Part shown: positions 41,285-51,700 of the stretch, piece after piece
Layout: the number at the start of each line of letters is the position of its first letter
How positions within the stretch are numbered: position 1 is the first letter of the stretch
Assembly (NCBI GenBank): GCA_044228505.1
Contig: JBGAUT010000009.1
Location: forward strand, 1 to 64,000
Source of the DNA: JAEUKA01 sp044228505
Lineage (GTDB): Bacteria; Myxococcota_A; Polyangia; Palsa-1104; JAEUJZ01
Reading direction: 5' to 3'
Length of the DNA: 64,000 nt
Translations under genes and position numbers: made by a program
Notes under the pieces: model-generated
What the model saw: the letters and a program-made list of their open reading frames with translations, nothing else
What the model was told of the DNA's origin: nothing
Database searches by the model: none

Positions 41285-43102
41285 GTGAGCGCAGAACGGA
41301 CCCAGAGCTTTGGCAAGAGCCTCTTTCTTGGTGACTTGAGAGAGGAACTCGTCTTCCCTTTTCCCCAGCTTCATCCCGCCGAGCAGCGAAGGCTTGCCAA
41401 GCTACTCGACGAGGTGCGCCGCTTCGCCAGACAGTCCATCGATGCCCGCCGCATCGACACTGAAGCCCAGATTCCTTCCGACGTCGTCGCCGGACTAAAA
41501 CAGCTCGGCCTGTTTGGGATGCTTGTTCCAAGCGACGTCGGTGGCAGCGGCTTGTCGCTGTCCGCAACCTGTCGAGTGCTCGATTTGCTCGGCTCGTTTG
41601 ATAGCTCGGTGGCGATGCTGGTCGCAGTTCACCTGGGTTTCGCGGTGCAGGCGATTGAGCGGTTTGGTACCAAGTCGCAGCGGCAGCGCTATCTACCCAG
41701 GCTGTCTAGTGGCGAAAGCCTGGGGGCGTTTGCCCTGAGTGAGCCGCTCGCGGGCAGTGATGCGGCGGGGATTCGGGCGCGAGCCGTGCCCTGCGAAGGC
41801 GGCTTTCGGCTTCATGGCACCAAGGTCTGGGTCCAAAACGGCGAGCAAGCCGACCTGCTCATCGTCTTTGCCCAGACGACCGTGCATCGCGATGGGGCCG
41901 ACCTCGATCGCATTACCGGCTTCATCATCGACAAACGTACCGACGCCGGCATCATCGTCGGCAAGAGCGAGCGCAAGCTCGGCCATCGCGGCAGCTCGAC
42001 GCCCGCAATCTACCTGGAAGACGTGTTTGTACCCTCGGATCGAGTGCTCGGGAGCATCGGCGGCGGCTTCAAAGTAGCGATGGAAACCCGTCAGCAAGGA
42101 CGACTGCTGGCCGCTGCGGCCTGTATCGGCACCACCTGCGAGCTGCTACGGCTGCAAGTCCAGCAGGCGACCAGTCGGCGGCAGTTCGGACGGGTGATTG
42201 GCACGCTCGGGATGGTCAAAGATCAGGTGGCACGCACGGCGGTCGACCTATATGCGAGCGAATCGGTGCTGTATCTGACCACTGGCCTTCATGATCTTTC
42301 GCAGCGGCGGCCCGAGCTTCAACTGGATACGTCACTTGAGGCGGCGTTTTGCAAGGTGCTGGCGGCGGAGACGCTGCATACGGCGGCGGTGTCCTCGATG
42401 CGACTGGCGGGCGCAACCGGCCTGCTCGATTCGTATCCCTACGAGCGACTGCTTCGCGATAGTCAGACCTACTTGGTGTTCCCTGGAACCCACGAAGTTC
42501 TGCGCGCCTATATTGCCCTGAGCGGCATGCGGGAGCCGGGAGAGCAGGTCGGGCGACTGTCCGATGTGCTCAAGCGTCCGTTGCGTGGGTACGGGATGGT
42601 GGTCGACTCGCTGATCGAAAAGGTGCGGACCGCGGCCTATGGTCGAGCGATGCTGACCCGGCATCATCCGCAGCTCAAGCGCGAGGCGGTGCTCATCGAA
42701 GATGCCACCGAGGCGTTTGCCAAAGAGGTCGATCGCGTGGTCCGTCGTCACGGTCAAATGCTTCCCGAGATGCAGTACGTGCAGCGGCGGGTGGCGGATG
42801 TCGCGATGGATTTGTATGCGATGTGTGCCTGTGTCGCACGGACGTCGCTGTCTTTGGCCGAGCGCGACGCCCGCCATGCCAAGGGCCGGGCCGGGCACAG
42901 TGAAGCGGCCGGTCAGATCGACACCGCCGATCGCCAGCTTCGACTGTGTGCCGCATTCTGTGGCAAAGCGGCGCGGCGAATCGAGCAGACCCTGGCCCGT
43001 TTTGGCCAAAATGACGACGAACTGATGAAGACCATCGCGGACGACTGCTACCTCGACCGGCCTTATCCGCTCGACGCCTTGCTCGTCAAAGACTCCGAGT
43101 AG
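41285..43102 (+). CDS. Acyl-CoA dehydrogenase family protein with C-terminal extension
   Basis: A 605-residue protein of the VLCAD/ACAD9-like size. The ACAD signatures are GLFGMLVPSDVGGSGLS, GAFALSEPLAGSDAAGI (FAD/substrate), GFRLHGTKVWVQNG and GHRGSSTPAIYLEDVFVPSDRVLG, followed by the helical C domain and a 150-residue extra helical region. The segment that usually carries the catalytic Glu (F/YEGT) reads VFPGTHEVLR, with Pro at position 400, so the base must be elsewhere or activity altered. It starts at GTG 41285. It probably acts in beta-oxidation or a related step; no partner genes adjoin it. Confidence 0.88.
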   Translation: MSAERTQSFGKSLFLGDLREELVFPFPQLHPAEQRRLAKLLDEVRRFARQSIDARRIDTEAQIPSDVVAGLKQLGLFGMLVPSDVGGSGLSLSATCRVLDLLGSFDSSVAMLVAVHLGFAVQAIERFGTKSQRQRYLPRLSSGESLGAFALSEPLAGSDAAGIRARAVPCEGGFRLHGTKVWVQNGEQADLLIVFAQTTVHRDGADLDRITGFIIDKRTDAGIIVGKSERKLGHRGSSTPAIYLEDVFVPSDRVLGSIGGGFKVAMETRQQGRLLAAAACIGTTCELLRLQVQQATSRRQFGRVIGTLGMVKDQVARTAVDLYASESVLYLTTGLHDLSQRRPELQLDTSLEAAFCKVLAAETLHTAAVSSMRLAGATGLLDSYPYERLLRDSQTYLVFPGTHEVLRAYIALSGMREPGEQVGRLSDVLKRPLRGYGMVVDSLIEKVRTAAYGRAMLTRHHPQLKREAVLIEDATEAFAKEVDRVVRRHGQMLPEMQYVQRRVADVAMDLYAMCACVARTSLSLAERDARHAKGRAGHSEAAGQIDTADRQLRLCAAFCGKAARRIEQTLARFGQNDDELMKTIADDCYLDRPYPLDALLVKDSE

Positions 43103-43217
43103 CTACAGAGCAGGCCTTTTTGTTTTGGGGCTGACTCCAGCCGCAAAGAAACCGCACTTGGACTGCGACATCCGCTAGAAATGCCCGGTTTGCGGTTAAC
43201 ATAAACAGGAGTTTCTC

Positions 43218-43757
43218 TTGGTCACACGCGCCCAACACCCCGCTCTGCCTGACGATTCTCGAGTCGATTCCCAGGTCGAATCTCGTGTCGACCACTGCGG
43301 CCTTGAGTCGTCTTTGCCACTTGGCGTGGTGCGAGTTCGCAGCGACGCGCAGCTCCCGGTGTATAAGACTGCCGAGGCTGCGGGCATGGACTTGGCCGCC
43401 TGCCTTGGCGAGGGCGAAGTCCTTACCCTGGCTTCGCTACAGCGCTGCTTGGTTCCCACCGGGTTGCGGATTGCGATTCCGCGTGGTTTCGAGGGGCAAG
43501 TTCGACCTCGCTCGGGATGGGCGCTTAAGGAAGGCGTAACCGTGCTCAACAGCCCTGGCACAATCGACAGTGACTATCGCGGTGAGGTCGCGGTGATCTT
43601 GGTGAACCTGTCGTCGCAGCCGGTGCAGATTCGACATGGTGACCGCATCGCTCAGCTCGTGATTGCTCCGGTGGCGAGGGTTGTCCCGGTCGAGCTTCGC
43701 GAGCTCGATGACACCACTCGGGGCCAAGGTGGCTTTGGCCACACAGGTCGGAGCTGA
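43218..43757 (+). CDS. dut: dUTP diphosphatase
   Basis: A 179-residue protein, about 30 residues longer than usual at the N-terminus. The five dUTPase motifs are present: AGMDLAA, RPRSGWALKEGV, LNSPGTIDSDYRGEV (with the Asp base), GDRIAQLVI, and RGQGGFGHTGR. It hydrolyses dUTP to dUMP. It starts at TTG 43218, with AGGAG seven bases upstream. Only 2 bp separate its stop from the pseudokinase start. Confidence 0.95.
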   Translation: MVTRAQHPALPDDSRVDSQVESRVDHCGLESSLPLGVVRVRSDAQLPVYKTAEAAGMDLAACLGEGEVLTLASLQRCLVPTGLRIAIPRGFEGQVRPRSGWALKEGVTVLNSPGTIDSDYRGEVAVILVNLSSQPVQIRHGDRIAQLVIAPVARVVPVELRELDDTTRGQGGFGHTGRS

Positions 43758-43759
43758 CG

Positions 43760-44908
43760 ATGCCAGCCCCACTTTTCCGTCGCGGCGACGTGATCTGCCA
43801 AAAGTATTACATCCTTACCAAGAGCGGTGAGGCGGCCCTGTGGGTCGGCTATTTGGCATGCACCGTCGATGCGCAGCAAGAGGCGGAAGGTCGGGGCGAG
43901 GTCGCTGAACCGGATTTGTTGCTCAAGATTGTGCGGCCCGAGCTGCTGGAGTCAGTCGGTGCAGCCGACAAGCTGGTGCGGCACCTTCAACAGTTCAAAG
44001 ACCTATCGCATCCCTTTTTGGCGCAGGTTGTCGATGTCCGAGTGCTCTCTGAGCAGTCGACGGTGATGGTGGTCGAGGTCGCACAGCTTAGTCAAGGTGG
44101 GCAAGGCGTGCTGCTCGACCGCATGGCCGCGTTCCGACAAAAAGAAGGTCTGCCACTAGCCGACGTGCTGCAAATTGTCGATCAGCTGGCCGAGTCGCTG
44201 TCATTTTTGCACGAGCAGGGCCGCTGTCATGGTGATCTGCGACTGGATTCGGTGCTGCTGAAGACCGATGGCGTGCGTCTCGGCGATGTCGGGCTGGGCG
44301 TTGGCTTGCCGCGTGAACCGTTTTTGCTTCAGCTCGGCAACGTGGGGCAGATGGACTCGGTTGCGCCGGAGCTACATGCCGGGCGTCCTCCCAACGTGCG
44401 AACGGATGTGTTTGGGCTGGCACGGATCATGCGCAGCTTGCTCGACCTTGGGGACAACTGGTCGATCATTCGCGACTCGAACCAACAGATGGTCGAGGTG
44501 ATGACGAGGGCGCTGTCTTCGGAACCCATGGATCGGCCCCCGACCATCGCGGCACTCATCGGTGAGCTGGAGCAGGCGCTTCAGCCGGTCTCGGAAGCGA
44601 CCACCGCACCCCCGGATGAGTCAGCGGCTCCACCGTCTTCGGGCAGCGATGGGCTCCACTCTAATGACTCGACGGGGTCTCGATCCTCGCGGTCTTCGAT
44701 GTCCTCGCCCAGCGGAGAGCTTCCGCCGGGCTCGGTGCTGGTAAGTTGGCGGGCCTTCGCTGTGACGGTTCTGCTGGCCGCTTTGGTCGGGGCGCTGCTC
44801 GCGGTCGCGGTCATGCTGCTAAAACGTGCCAGTTCTGCTGATGGCATCAAATCGATATCAGGACCGCCCGTTACCTTGCACAAGACGTTTCGTCCCTCTC
44901 AACCATAG
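43760..44908 (+). CDS. Membrane-anchored kinase-like protein, probable pseudokinase
   Basis: A 382-residue protein with a kinase-like fold (about residues 10-275). The VAIK-like lysine is in LLLKIVRPELL, but there is no glycine-rich loop of normal form, the catalytic loop reads CHGDLRLDSVLL (HGD instead of HRD; no Lys, no Asn), and DFG is replaced by GDVGLG. A Ser/Pro-rich linker and one membrane helix (AFAVTVLLAALVGALLAVAVMLL) follow. It is therefore likely a scaffold or ATP sensor rather than an active kinase. It leads into the transglutaminase-like gene 5 bp downstream. Confidence 0.78.
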   Translation: MPAPLFRRGDVICQKYYILTKSGEAALWVGYLACTVDAQQEAEGRGEVAEPDLLLKIVRPELLESVGAADKLVRHLQQFKDLSHPFLAQVVDVRVLSEQSTVMVVEVAQLSQGGQGVLLDRMAAFRQKEGLPLADVLQIVDQLAESLSFLHEQGRCHGDLRLDSVLLKTDGVRLGDVGLGVGLPREPFLLQLGNVGQMDSVAPELHAGRPPNVRTDVFGLARIMRSLLDLGDNWSIIRDSNQQMVEVMTRALSSEPMDRPPTIAALIGELEQALQPVSEATTAPPDESAAPPSSGSDGLHSNDSTGSRSSRSSMSSPSGELPPGSVLVSWRAFAVTVLLAALVGALLAVAVMLLKRASSADGIKSISGPPVTLHKTFRPSQP

Positions 44909-44913
44909 AGCGT

Positions 44914-47900
44914 ATGCCGATGCGATTCATTGCCGGCCTCTTTGCCGTCCTCGTTCATGTCGTGTGTTCGACAGAGGCGCACGCCAACAGCCCTTTTGAT
45001 CAAGAAGTCACGCACAGGCGGCAGCGCTTTGCGGCGGAGCTGGCTCGTCCGAATTCGGCCTCGGCGGTGGTTCCGGTCTTGGGGCTCTCCGCAATGTGGG
45101 ATGAGGTCACCGACCGGTCGCTGCTTCGCGAAGTGCTGTCGGATATGAGCCAGCCACGACCCACGATGTCCGAGCTGGTTCGTGCCGAAGCCAAGTGGCA
45201 TGAACAGGTGCTGCGACGGCACGTGGGCGACGAATCCGGTGCCAAAGATGCGCAGCGGCAGCTTGGGCTCCTTTCCTCGTTTGCCGTGGTGGGTCCGTTT
45301 GACAACGATGGTCGCAAGGGCCATAAGGCGGTGTATCCGCCCGAGACCGAGACGGCAGCTCCTTCGGTGGCGACGCGCTACCCCGGCAAAAGCCCAGCTC
45401 TGCCGGTTTCCTGGCGAGTGATTCCAGAGTCACAGCTTTCCCGAGACGGCAGCATTCCGCTCGATGCGTGGCTGCGGCCCGAAACGGAGGGCACGGCGTA
45501 CGCGCTGACCTATGTCAAAAGCGCGACCCGGCAGACCGTGGCGGTGCGGGTCGGGTCAAGTGGTGCGGTGAAGGTGTTTGTCAACCAAGGTGCGCCGGTG
45601 GTCGACAGCGATGTGTATCGCAAGCTGCATCTGGACCAGGATGCGGGCGCGGCGACACTGCTCCCAGGCTGGAACCGAGTTCTGGTCAAGGTTTCATCTC
45701 TGAGTGGTCGATGGGCGTTTGTGCTACGGCTGACCACGCTGGATGGCAAGGCGCTGCCCGGGCTGCAGCACAGTGCTTCGCCACCCGCCGAGGGCTGGAC
45801 CTTCCCGATGGCGGTACCGGTACAGGCCAAGCCGGTCGATCTGCTGGCTGGGCTGCGGGCACGGGTTCCCAAACAGTCGGCGGGCAGTCCTATGGCGGCT
45901 CAGCGCAGCGCGGCGCTTCTCGACCTGGGACTCTATCTGCACCATGTGCAACCGGGCGATCCCGAGCAGCATGAGGCGGAGGCGGTGCTGTCAGAATCGG
46001 TGGCGCTTGCGCCCAGTCGGCGTGGCTATCGGCTGCTTGCGACGGTGACAGAAGATGACAACAAGCGGCGGTTGGCCATCGAGGCAGGCATTTCGCTGCC
46101 GGGAAACGAAGAACCGGTCGAACGGGCACGGCTGCTTGTCGAGCAAGGCACAGAGTTTGAGCAGTCGTCGCGGCTGCAGCGGGCCGAGCAGGTGTTTACC
46201 GAGGCGGAGCGGTTGGCCCCGAGCCTGTATACCGCCAGCTTGGGGCTGGCTCGGATCGCGCAGAGTCGAGGCATGCCGAGCATCGGTTACAAGCGAATGA
46301 TGTCGCTCGTGCAGTCGGCACCCTCGCTGCTGACGCTTCGGGCTCATGCCGAGATGCTGGCGCGGCTCGGTCGGTCAAGCGAAGCCGAGTCGGCCTATCT
46401 GGCCATTCTCAAGCAGCAACCGGACGATGACGAGGCGCTACGCTATCTGGTTGCGCGACGACGAGCGGCCGGCAAAATCGAGGAAGCACTGGCCTTGCTC
46501 CAGCAGCTTCAGTCGATCAAGCCCGATGCGTTCTATCCGCTGCGCGAGCGGCTGGACATCTTGGAAGGCTCGGGGCAGACCGAGGCGGCGCTACAGCTAA
46601 TCTCGTACGCGATGCCGCAGCTTGTGGGGGATGCCGAGTGGTTCGAGCGGCGCGGTCGCGTGCTCACCAAGCTGGGACGGACCGAGCTGGCGGTCGCGTC
46701 GTATCGGCGGGCGCTGGAGCTTAAGCCACAGAATCCGACGCTGCGCGAGTACTTGCAGGTGCTCGATCCGGCGGCGCGATCGGCGGAAGATCTACAGCGA
46801 CAGTTCCAGGTCGACATCGATGCGCTGCTGAAGCAGCCTCGGCCCAAGGCGAAGGCAGGGGACAGTGCGCGGGTGCTGCTCGACCAAAAAGTGGTGCGCA
46901 TTCACGCCAACGGTCTATCCGAAGAATACACCCAGCGAGTGGTCGAGATCCTCGACGACAATGGCAGTCGCGACTATGACGAGATAGGGGTCAGCTACGC
47001 CCCGGACACTCAGTCGATCCAGGTGAAGACCGCCAAGGTGATCAAGTCGAGTGGCGAGGTCGTCGAAAGCGTCTCGCAGAGTGAAAGCGATGCCTCGGAG
47101 CCTTGGTACGGCCTCTACTACGATCTGCACGCGCTGTCGATTCGCTTTGATGGGCTACGTCCCGGTGACGTGGTGGTCGTCGAGTATGTCCGCTCCGATG
47201 TGGGACGACGCAACCTGTTTGCGGACTACTTTGGCGATGTGCAGTATCTGCAAGAAGGCATCCCGGTGCTGGAAGCCCGCTATGTCCTGACGCTGCCCGA
47301 AGAGGACCTGCGCCGTCGGCCACTGTACTTCAACCAGCCGCGCCTTCCTGCCGAAGCGACCTTGACGCGCACCGATGAGACACGCGGCAAGGATCATGTG
47401 ATTCGCTTTGTCGCGCACAACCTGCCGCGCATCCACGACGAGTCGGGCCGACCGGGCTTTGCGGAGCTGTCGTCGTACATTCACGTCTCGACGTACAAGA
47501 CCTGGGAAGATGTCGCCGCCTGGTACAAGGGGCTGATTGCGGAGTCGCTGCAGCCGTCGGCAGAGGTGAGCCGTGCTGCTCAAGCCGTCGTGGCCAGCAT
47601 TCCAGCAGCCGACGAGCTTAGCCGCATTCGGGCTCTGTACGACGAGGTGGTCCGGCGCACCCGCTACGTCGGTCTAGAGTTTGGCATCCAGAGCCACAAG
47701 CCCTACAAGGTGTCGCAGGTCTGGGAGCGTAAGTTTGGCGACTGCAAAGACAAGGCCGCGCTGCTTCACGTGATGCTAAAAGAGGTCGGAATCGATAGCT
47801 CGATGGTGCTGGCCCGGACCACCAAGGGGGGCAATATCGACCCGGAACCAGCGTCGCTGGCGGTGTTCGACCACGCGATTGTGTATGTGCCCAAGTTCAA

Positions 47901-48708
47901 CCTGTATCTCGATGGTACGGCGGAGTTTTCGGGCTCGATGGAGCTGCCGATGATGGACCAGGACATCATGGTGCTGGTGGTGTCGGACTCGCGGCCTCCA
48001 TCGCTGGGTAAGGGACATCTGGCGAGGACGCCGGTCCTGCCATCGCATCAGAGCACGACCAGGCGGGTGCTTGCGGTGCAGCTCGATGAATCGGGACGGG
48101 CCAAGGTCAGCGAACAGCTCACGGTGGCGGGTCAGAATGCCCATCGCTTGCGCGATCATTTCCAAAATCCATCGTCCCAAAAAGAGCGCTACGAAAAGTC
48201 GTGGAATGAGTATTTCCCCGGTGCGCAGGCGCTGCACGTGGAAGTCCCGGGCGTGCTCGATCTAGAGAAACCGGTGACGCTGCGCGGCGAGCTGCAAGTG
48301 CCGAAGTGGGGCCGTCCGCCGAGTGGGGCGGGCGCTCCTGGCTCGCTGATGATGCGACCACTCGGACGGGAACCGGATCTGTTGCGCACGTATGCTCGGC
48401 TGTCGAGTCGTCGCTACGACCTGGTGCTGGGTTACGCTTGGCTGGCCCAAGACGAGGTCACCGTGCAGGTTCCCTCGCGCTTGGCGGTGCAGCGGTTGCC
48501 CGAGTCCCGCGCCGTCGAATCACCCTTTGGCCGATTTACCCTCAGCATTGAACAGCATCCCGGTAAGGGCGGCATCGCGGTCACGGCCAAGTCTGAGCTG
48601 CGAATGGACCGTCACCGAGTGAGCGCCAGCGAATATCCGGCGTTCCGAAAGTTCCTGTCCGATGTCGACAGCGCGCTCTCTCAAGAGCTTCTGGTGGGCC
48701 GTGAGTAA
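44914..48708 (+). CDS. Exported DUF3857/transglutaminase-like giant protein with TPRs (TG1)
   Basis: A 1264-residue protein with a signal peptide (FIAGLFAVLVHVVCSTEAHA). The N-terminal part has a beta-rich region; residues about 360-620 are TPRs; then DUF3857 (TQRVVEILDDNGSRDYDEIGVSY) and a transglutaminase-like domain. The catalytic triad is visible: Cys944 in KFGDCKDKAALLHVML, His987 in VFDHAIVY, and Asp1000 in YLDGTAEF. The last 200 residues are a beta-rich tail. Such proteins may crosslink or cleave amide bonds in envelope material. Its stop overlaps the next gene's GTG start by 8 bp. Confidence 0.86.
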   Translation: MPMRFIAGLFAVLVHVVCSTEAHANSPFDQEVTHRRQRFAAELARPNSASAVVPVLGLSAMWDEVTDRSLLREVLSDMSQPRPTMSELVRAEAKWHEQVLRRHVGDESGAKDAQRQLGLLSSFAVVGPFDNDGRKGHKAVYPPETETAAPSVATRYPGKSPALPVSWRVIPESQLSRDGSIPLDAWLRPETEGTAYALTYVKSATRQTVAVRVGSSGAVKVFVNQGAPVVDSDVYRKLHLDQDAGAATLLPGWNRVLVKVSSLSGRWAFVLRLTTLDGKALPGLQHSASPPAEGWTFPMAVPVQAKPVDLLAGLRARVPKQSAGSPMAAQRSAALLDLGLYLHHVQPGDPEQHEAEAVLSESVALAPSRRGYRLLATVTEDDNKRRLAIEAGISLPGNEEPVERARLLVEQGTEFEQSSRLQRAEQVFTEAERLAPSLYTASLGLARIAQSRGMPSIGYKRMMSLVQSAPSLLTLRAHAEMLARLGRSSEAESAYLAILKQQPDDDEALRYLVARRRAAGKIEEALALLQQLQSIKPDAFYPLRERLDILEGSGQTEAALQLISYAMPQLVGDAEWFERRGRVLTKLGRTELAVASYRRALELKPQNPTLREYLQVLDPAARSAEDLQRQFQVDIDALLKQPRPKAKAGDSARVLLDQKVVRIHANGLSEEYTQRVVEILDDNGSRDYDEIGVSYAPDTQSIQVKTAKVIKSSGEVVESVSQSESDASEPWYGLYYDLHALSIRFDGLRPGDVVVVEYVRSDVGRRNLFADYFGDVQYLQEGIPVLEARYVLTLPEEDLRRRPLYFNQPRLPAEATLTRTDETRGKDHVIRFVAHNLPRIHDESGRPGFAELSSYIHVSTYKTWEDVAAWYKGLIAESLQPSAEVSRAAQAVVASIPAADELSRIRALYDEVVRRTRYVGLEFGIQSHKPYKVSQVWERKFGDCKDKAALLHVMLKEVGIDSSMVLARTTKGGNIDPEPASLAVFDHAIVYVPKFNLYLDGTAEFSGSMELPMMDQDIMVLVVSDSRPPSLGKGHLARTPVLPSHQSTTRRVLAVQLDESGRAKVSEQLTVAGQNAHRLRDHFQNPSSQKERYEKSWNEYFPGAQALHVEVPGVLDLEKPVTLRGELQVPKWGRPPSGAGAPGSLMMRPLGREPDLLRTYARLSSRRYDLVLGYAWLAQDEVTVQVPSRLAVQRLPESRAVESPFGRFTLSIEQHPGKGGIAVTAKSELRMDRHRVSASEYPAFRKFLSDVDSALSQELLVGRE

Positions 48709-51700
48709 GAAAAACCTACTTTCCGTCGCGCTGGCGCTTGTGATCGGTTGTGGCCCAGCGTCACAGATTTCCGGCACAGATCGTTATCTGACCAGTCCGC
48801 CGCTCGCCGAGCAAGTCGCAGCGCTACAAGACAAGGTCGCCCACAGCACAAAGCCCGACGCGATGCTGCTGCGAGAGCTGGGCCTTTCGCTGCTGGTGTC
48901 TGGCGATAGCCAAGGTGCCGAGACGCAGCTAGAGCGAGCGCTCAGCCAAGGCCAGACGGACAGCCTGACCTATCTGGGGGCGGCGCTGGCGGCGCAGGAA
49001 AATGGCCAGCCGCGACGGATGCAGCAGATGCTGCTCTCGTTCCTGGAACAGCATGTGAATAAGGAGCGGACCGAGGACGCTTGGGCTCCGGCGGTGGCCG
49101 AGCTGGCCGCGCATCGGCTACTTGCCCAGGGGGTCGGTGGGACCGGCAAGAGCGATGACAAGCAGCTGCTCGATCGGCTGCTTGCGATTTGGCAGCAGCG
49201 GGGACGACTGCCCGCCGAAAGCCAGCAGCTCTTGGCGGCGCTTTTAGGTCAACAGCTTCGGCTGGGTGGTGATGAAGCACTCGCGAGTCGGCTGGACATC
49301 GAGCGTGGCTGTCCACCGATGCTGTACGTCAGTGGTCCTCATGGGCACCTGCCAATGCTCGATGTGCTGTCGGCCCTGCCCGGCGACAATCCCGCAAGTG
49401 ATCCGGCCCGTGGCAGCTATCGGCAGCGGAGCGGTTCTGGCTGTAGTGTGACGATCCAAGGGCTGCCCGGTCAGCCCGGCGTGTTTTTCACGTACGCGTT
49501 TTTGCAAAGCTCGGGTACCCGGCCGGTGCCGCTGACGGTCGAGACCTCGGGGACACCATGGGCGCTGTATATCGATGGACAGCGGCAGTACCTGGATAGT
49601 GAGCCGGTTGGTCGGCGCTATCTCACGCTGACGCTGCCGGCCGGAGCGCACTCAGTCGGGATCAAGCTCGGTGTGAGTGGAGCGAACCATGTCCAGATGG
49701 CGATTCCGGGCGTGCAGTTCTTCGAGGGGGAGCCGCTCAAGGCACTTATTTCGGCAACTCCCGGTACCGGCGTGAGCGTCAGTGAGCGCTCATTGTCCCC
49801 GCTGCCGATGGCCGAGACCCGCTGGCAAGGGGCGCTGCGCGCACTTCTGCGGATGCAGCAGTCGTATTTGGCGGGTCGTCCTGACGAAGGGATCACCATC
49901 GCGAGTGAGCACCTTGAGCAGACGCCTCACTTTGCGGCGCTGCGGACGCTTTATGCGGGGCTGCTCCTCGATGACCGGAGTCGACCGGAGCGGCTCGCTC
50001 GCGATCGGGCGCGGTCGCAACTGAAGCTGGCACTTGTGCACAGTCCCAAGCTTTTATCGGCCCGGCTGTCGCTGACGCGTCTTCTGTTGCAGGACGAAAA
50101 GCCTGCAGTGGCCCAAGAGGTGTTGGCGGGCCTTCCCGATGGGGTCGAGAAAACGTGGCAGACCGCGCTGTTGCGCCACCGGATTTTGAAGACACGCGGG
50201 TTTGTGGTCGAAGCGGAAGCGGCTTTGGCAGAGGCGATCCAGCTTGGGCCGACCGCTTGTCCGACGCTCGAAAGCCTTCATGATTTTCGTCGCGAGCAGG
50301 CCGATGACCGGGGGTCGCTACAGGCGGCTCAGGCGCTTGCTGTGTGCAATCCGTATGCGGACCGCTGGGCGGATGCGCTGCTCGATGGCGGACGGCTGCC
50401 AGAGGCCCAGCGCGAGTTTGAAAGACTGCTCCAGCTTGAGCCCGATAATCAGCCTTGGCTGCGCGGGCTGTCACGGGTGCTGCTGGCTCGACGGGATCTT
50501 GGCGCTGCGACAAGTACGCTGCTCAAGCTGCGCGAGCTGTCGCCTCGGAACGTCAACCTGTACATCGATTTGGCCAACCTGTACGTCGAGCGAGGCCAGC
50601 CCGAAACGGCGCTTCAGACAATCAAGCGAGGCCTTTCCGAGGTTCCCGATTCACCGGAGCTCTCCAAAGCGCTGCATGCGCTCGGGCAGCGGGACTCGAT
50701 TGATCCCTATCGCATCGACGGCAAGCAGGTGGTGCGGCAGTTTGAGTCCCGTCACGGCGTCTACAGCGGCGAGAGCGCAGTGCTGCTCCTGGACCGAACC
50801 GTGATGCGGGTGTTTCCGACGGGAGCCCGGCTGACGCTCACGCACAACATCATTCGTGTGCTTACCAAAGAAGGCATCGAGCGCTTTGGCGAGGTCCATA
50901 TCCCCGATGGTGCAGAGGTGCTGACGCTGCGGACCATCAAAGCCGACGGCACCACCCGTGAGCCCGAAGAGATTCCCGAAAAAGAGAGCATCTCGGCCCC
51001 TTCGCTGGAGGTCGGGGACTATGTGGAATACGAGTACGTCGATCGCGATGAACCCTCGCCGATTGCGGCCCGGGGATTCCTTGGTGACCGGTTCTACTTC
51101 GCTTCGGCAGACGCGCCGCTCGATCGCAGCGAGTACTTGTTGGTGACCCCCAAGGATTTGCCGCTCCAGATCGATCTGCGCGGACCGGTGCTTGCTGATG
51201 GCAAGCGACAGCTTCCGGTGGCGACGCAGACGGTCGAAGGTGATCTGCTCCTTCACTTCTGGAAACGAGTGGAGGTCAGCCGAATGCAGCCCGAGCAGCC
51301 GCTCGATCAAGGGCAGGTCGACGATTGGTCACCATCGGTGCGGGTTGGATCTGGGGTGTCGCTCGAAGGCTATGTGAACCAGATTCGCGAGCGGCGCTAT
51401 CGGTCGCTGCGAATGACGGCAGAGCTTCTTGATCTGGCCCATAAGGTCGCCGGTGCCGCACAAGGGGAGCCGGAGACGAGCGCGAGCATGATTGCGCGGG
51501 CCGAGAAGCTGGATGCCTGGGTTCGCAAGAACATCCATAGCGGTGGATCATTCGACGAGTCGGCCAGCTCGATCTTGGCTCGTCGGGAAGGCCGACGGGA
51601 CATCTTGCTTCTGGCCTTGCTAAAGGCGGTCGGGATTCCGGCAGAGTCGTGGCTGGCTCGGCCCGAAAACAATCCCAAGCTCGAAGGCTCGCTGCCCGAT

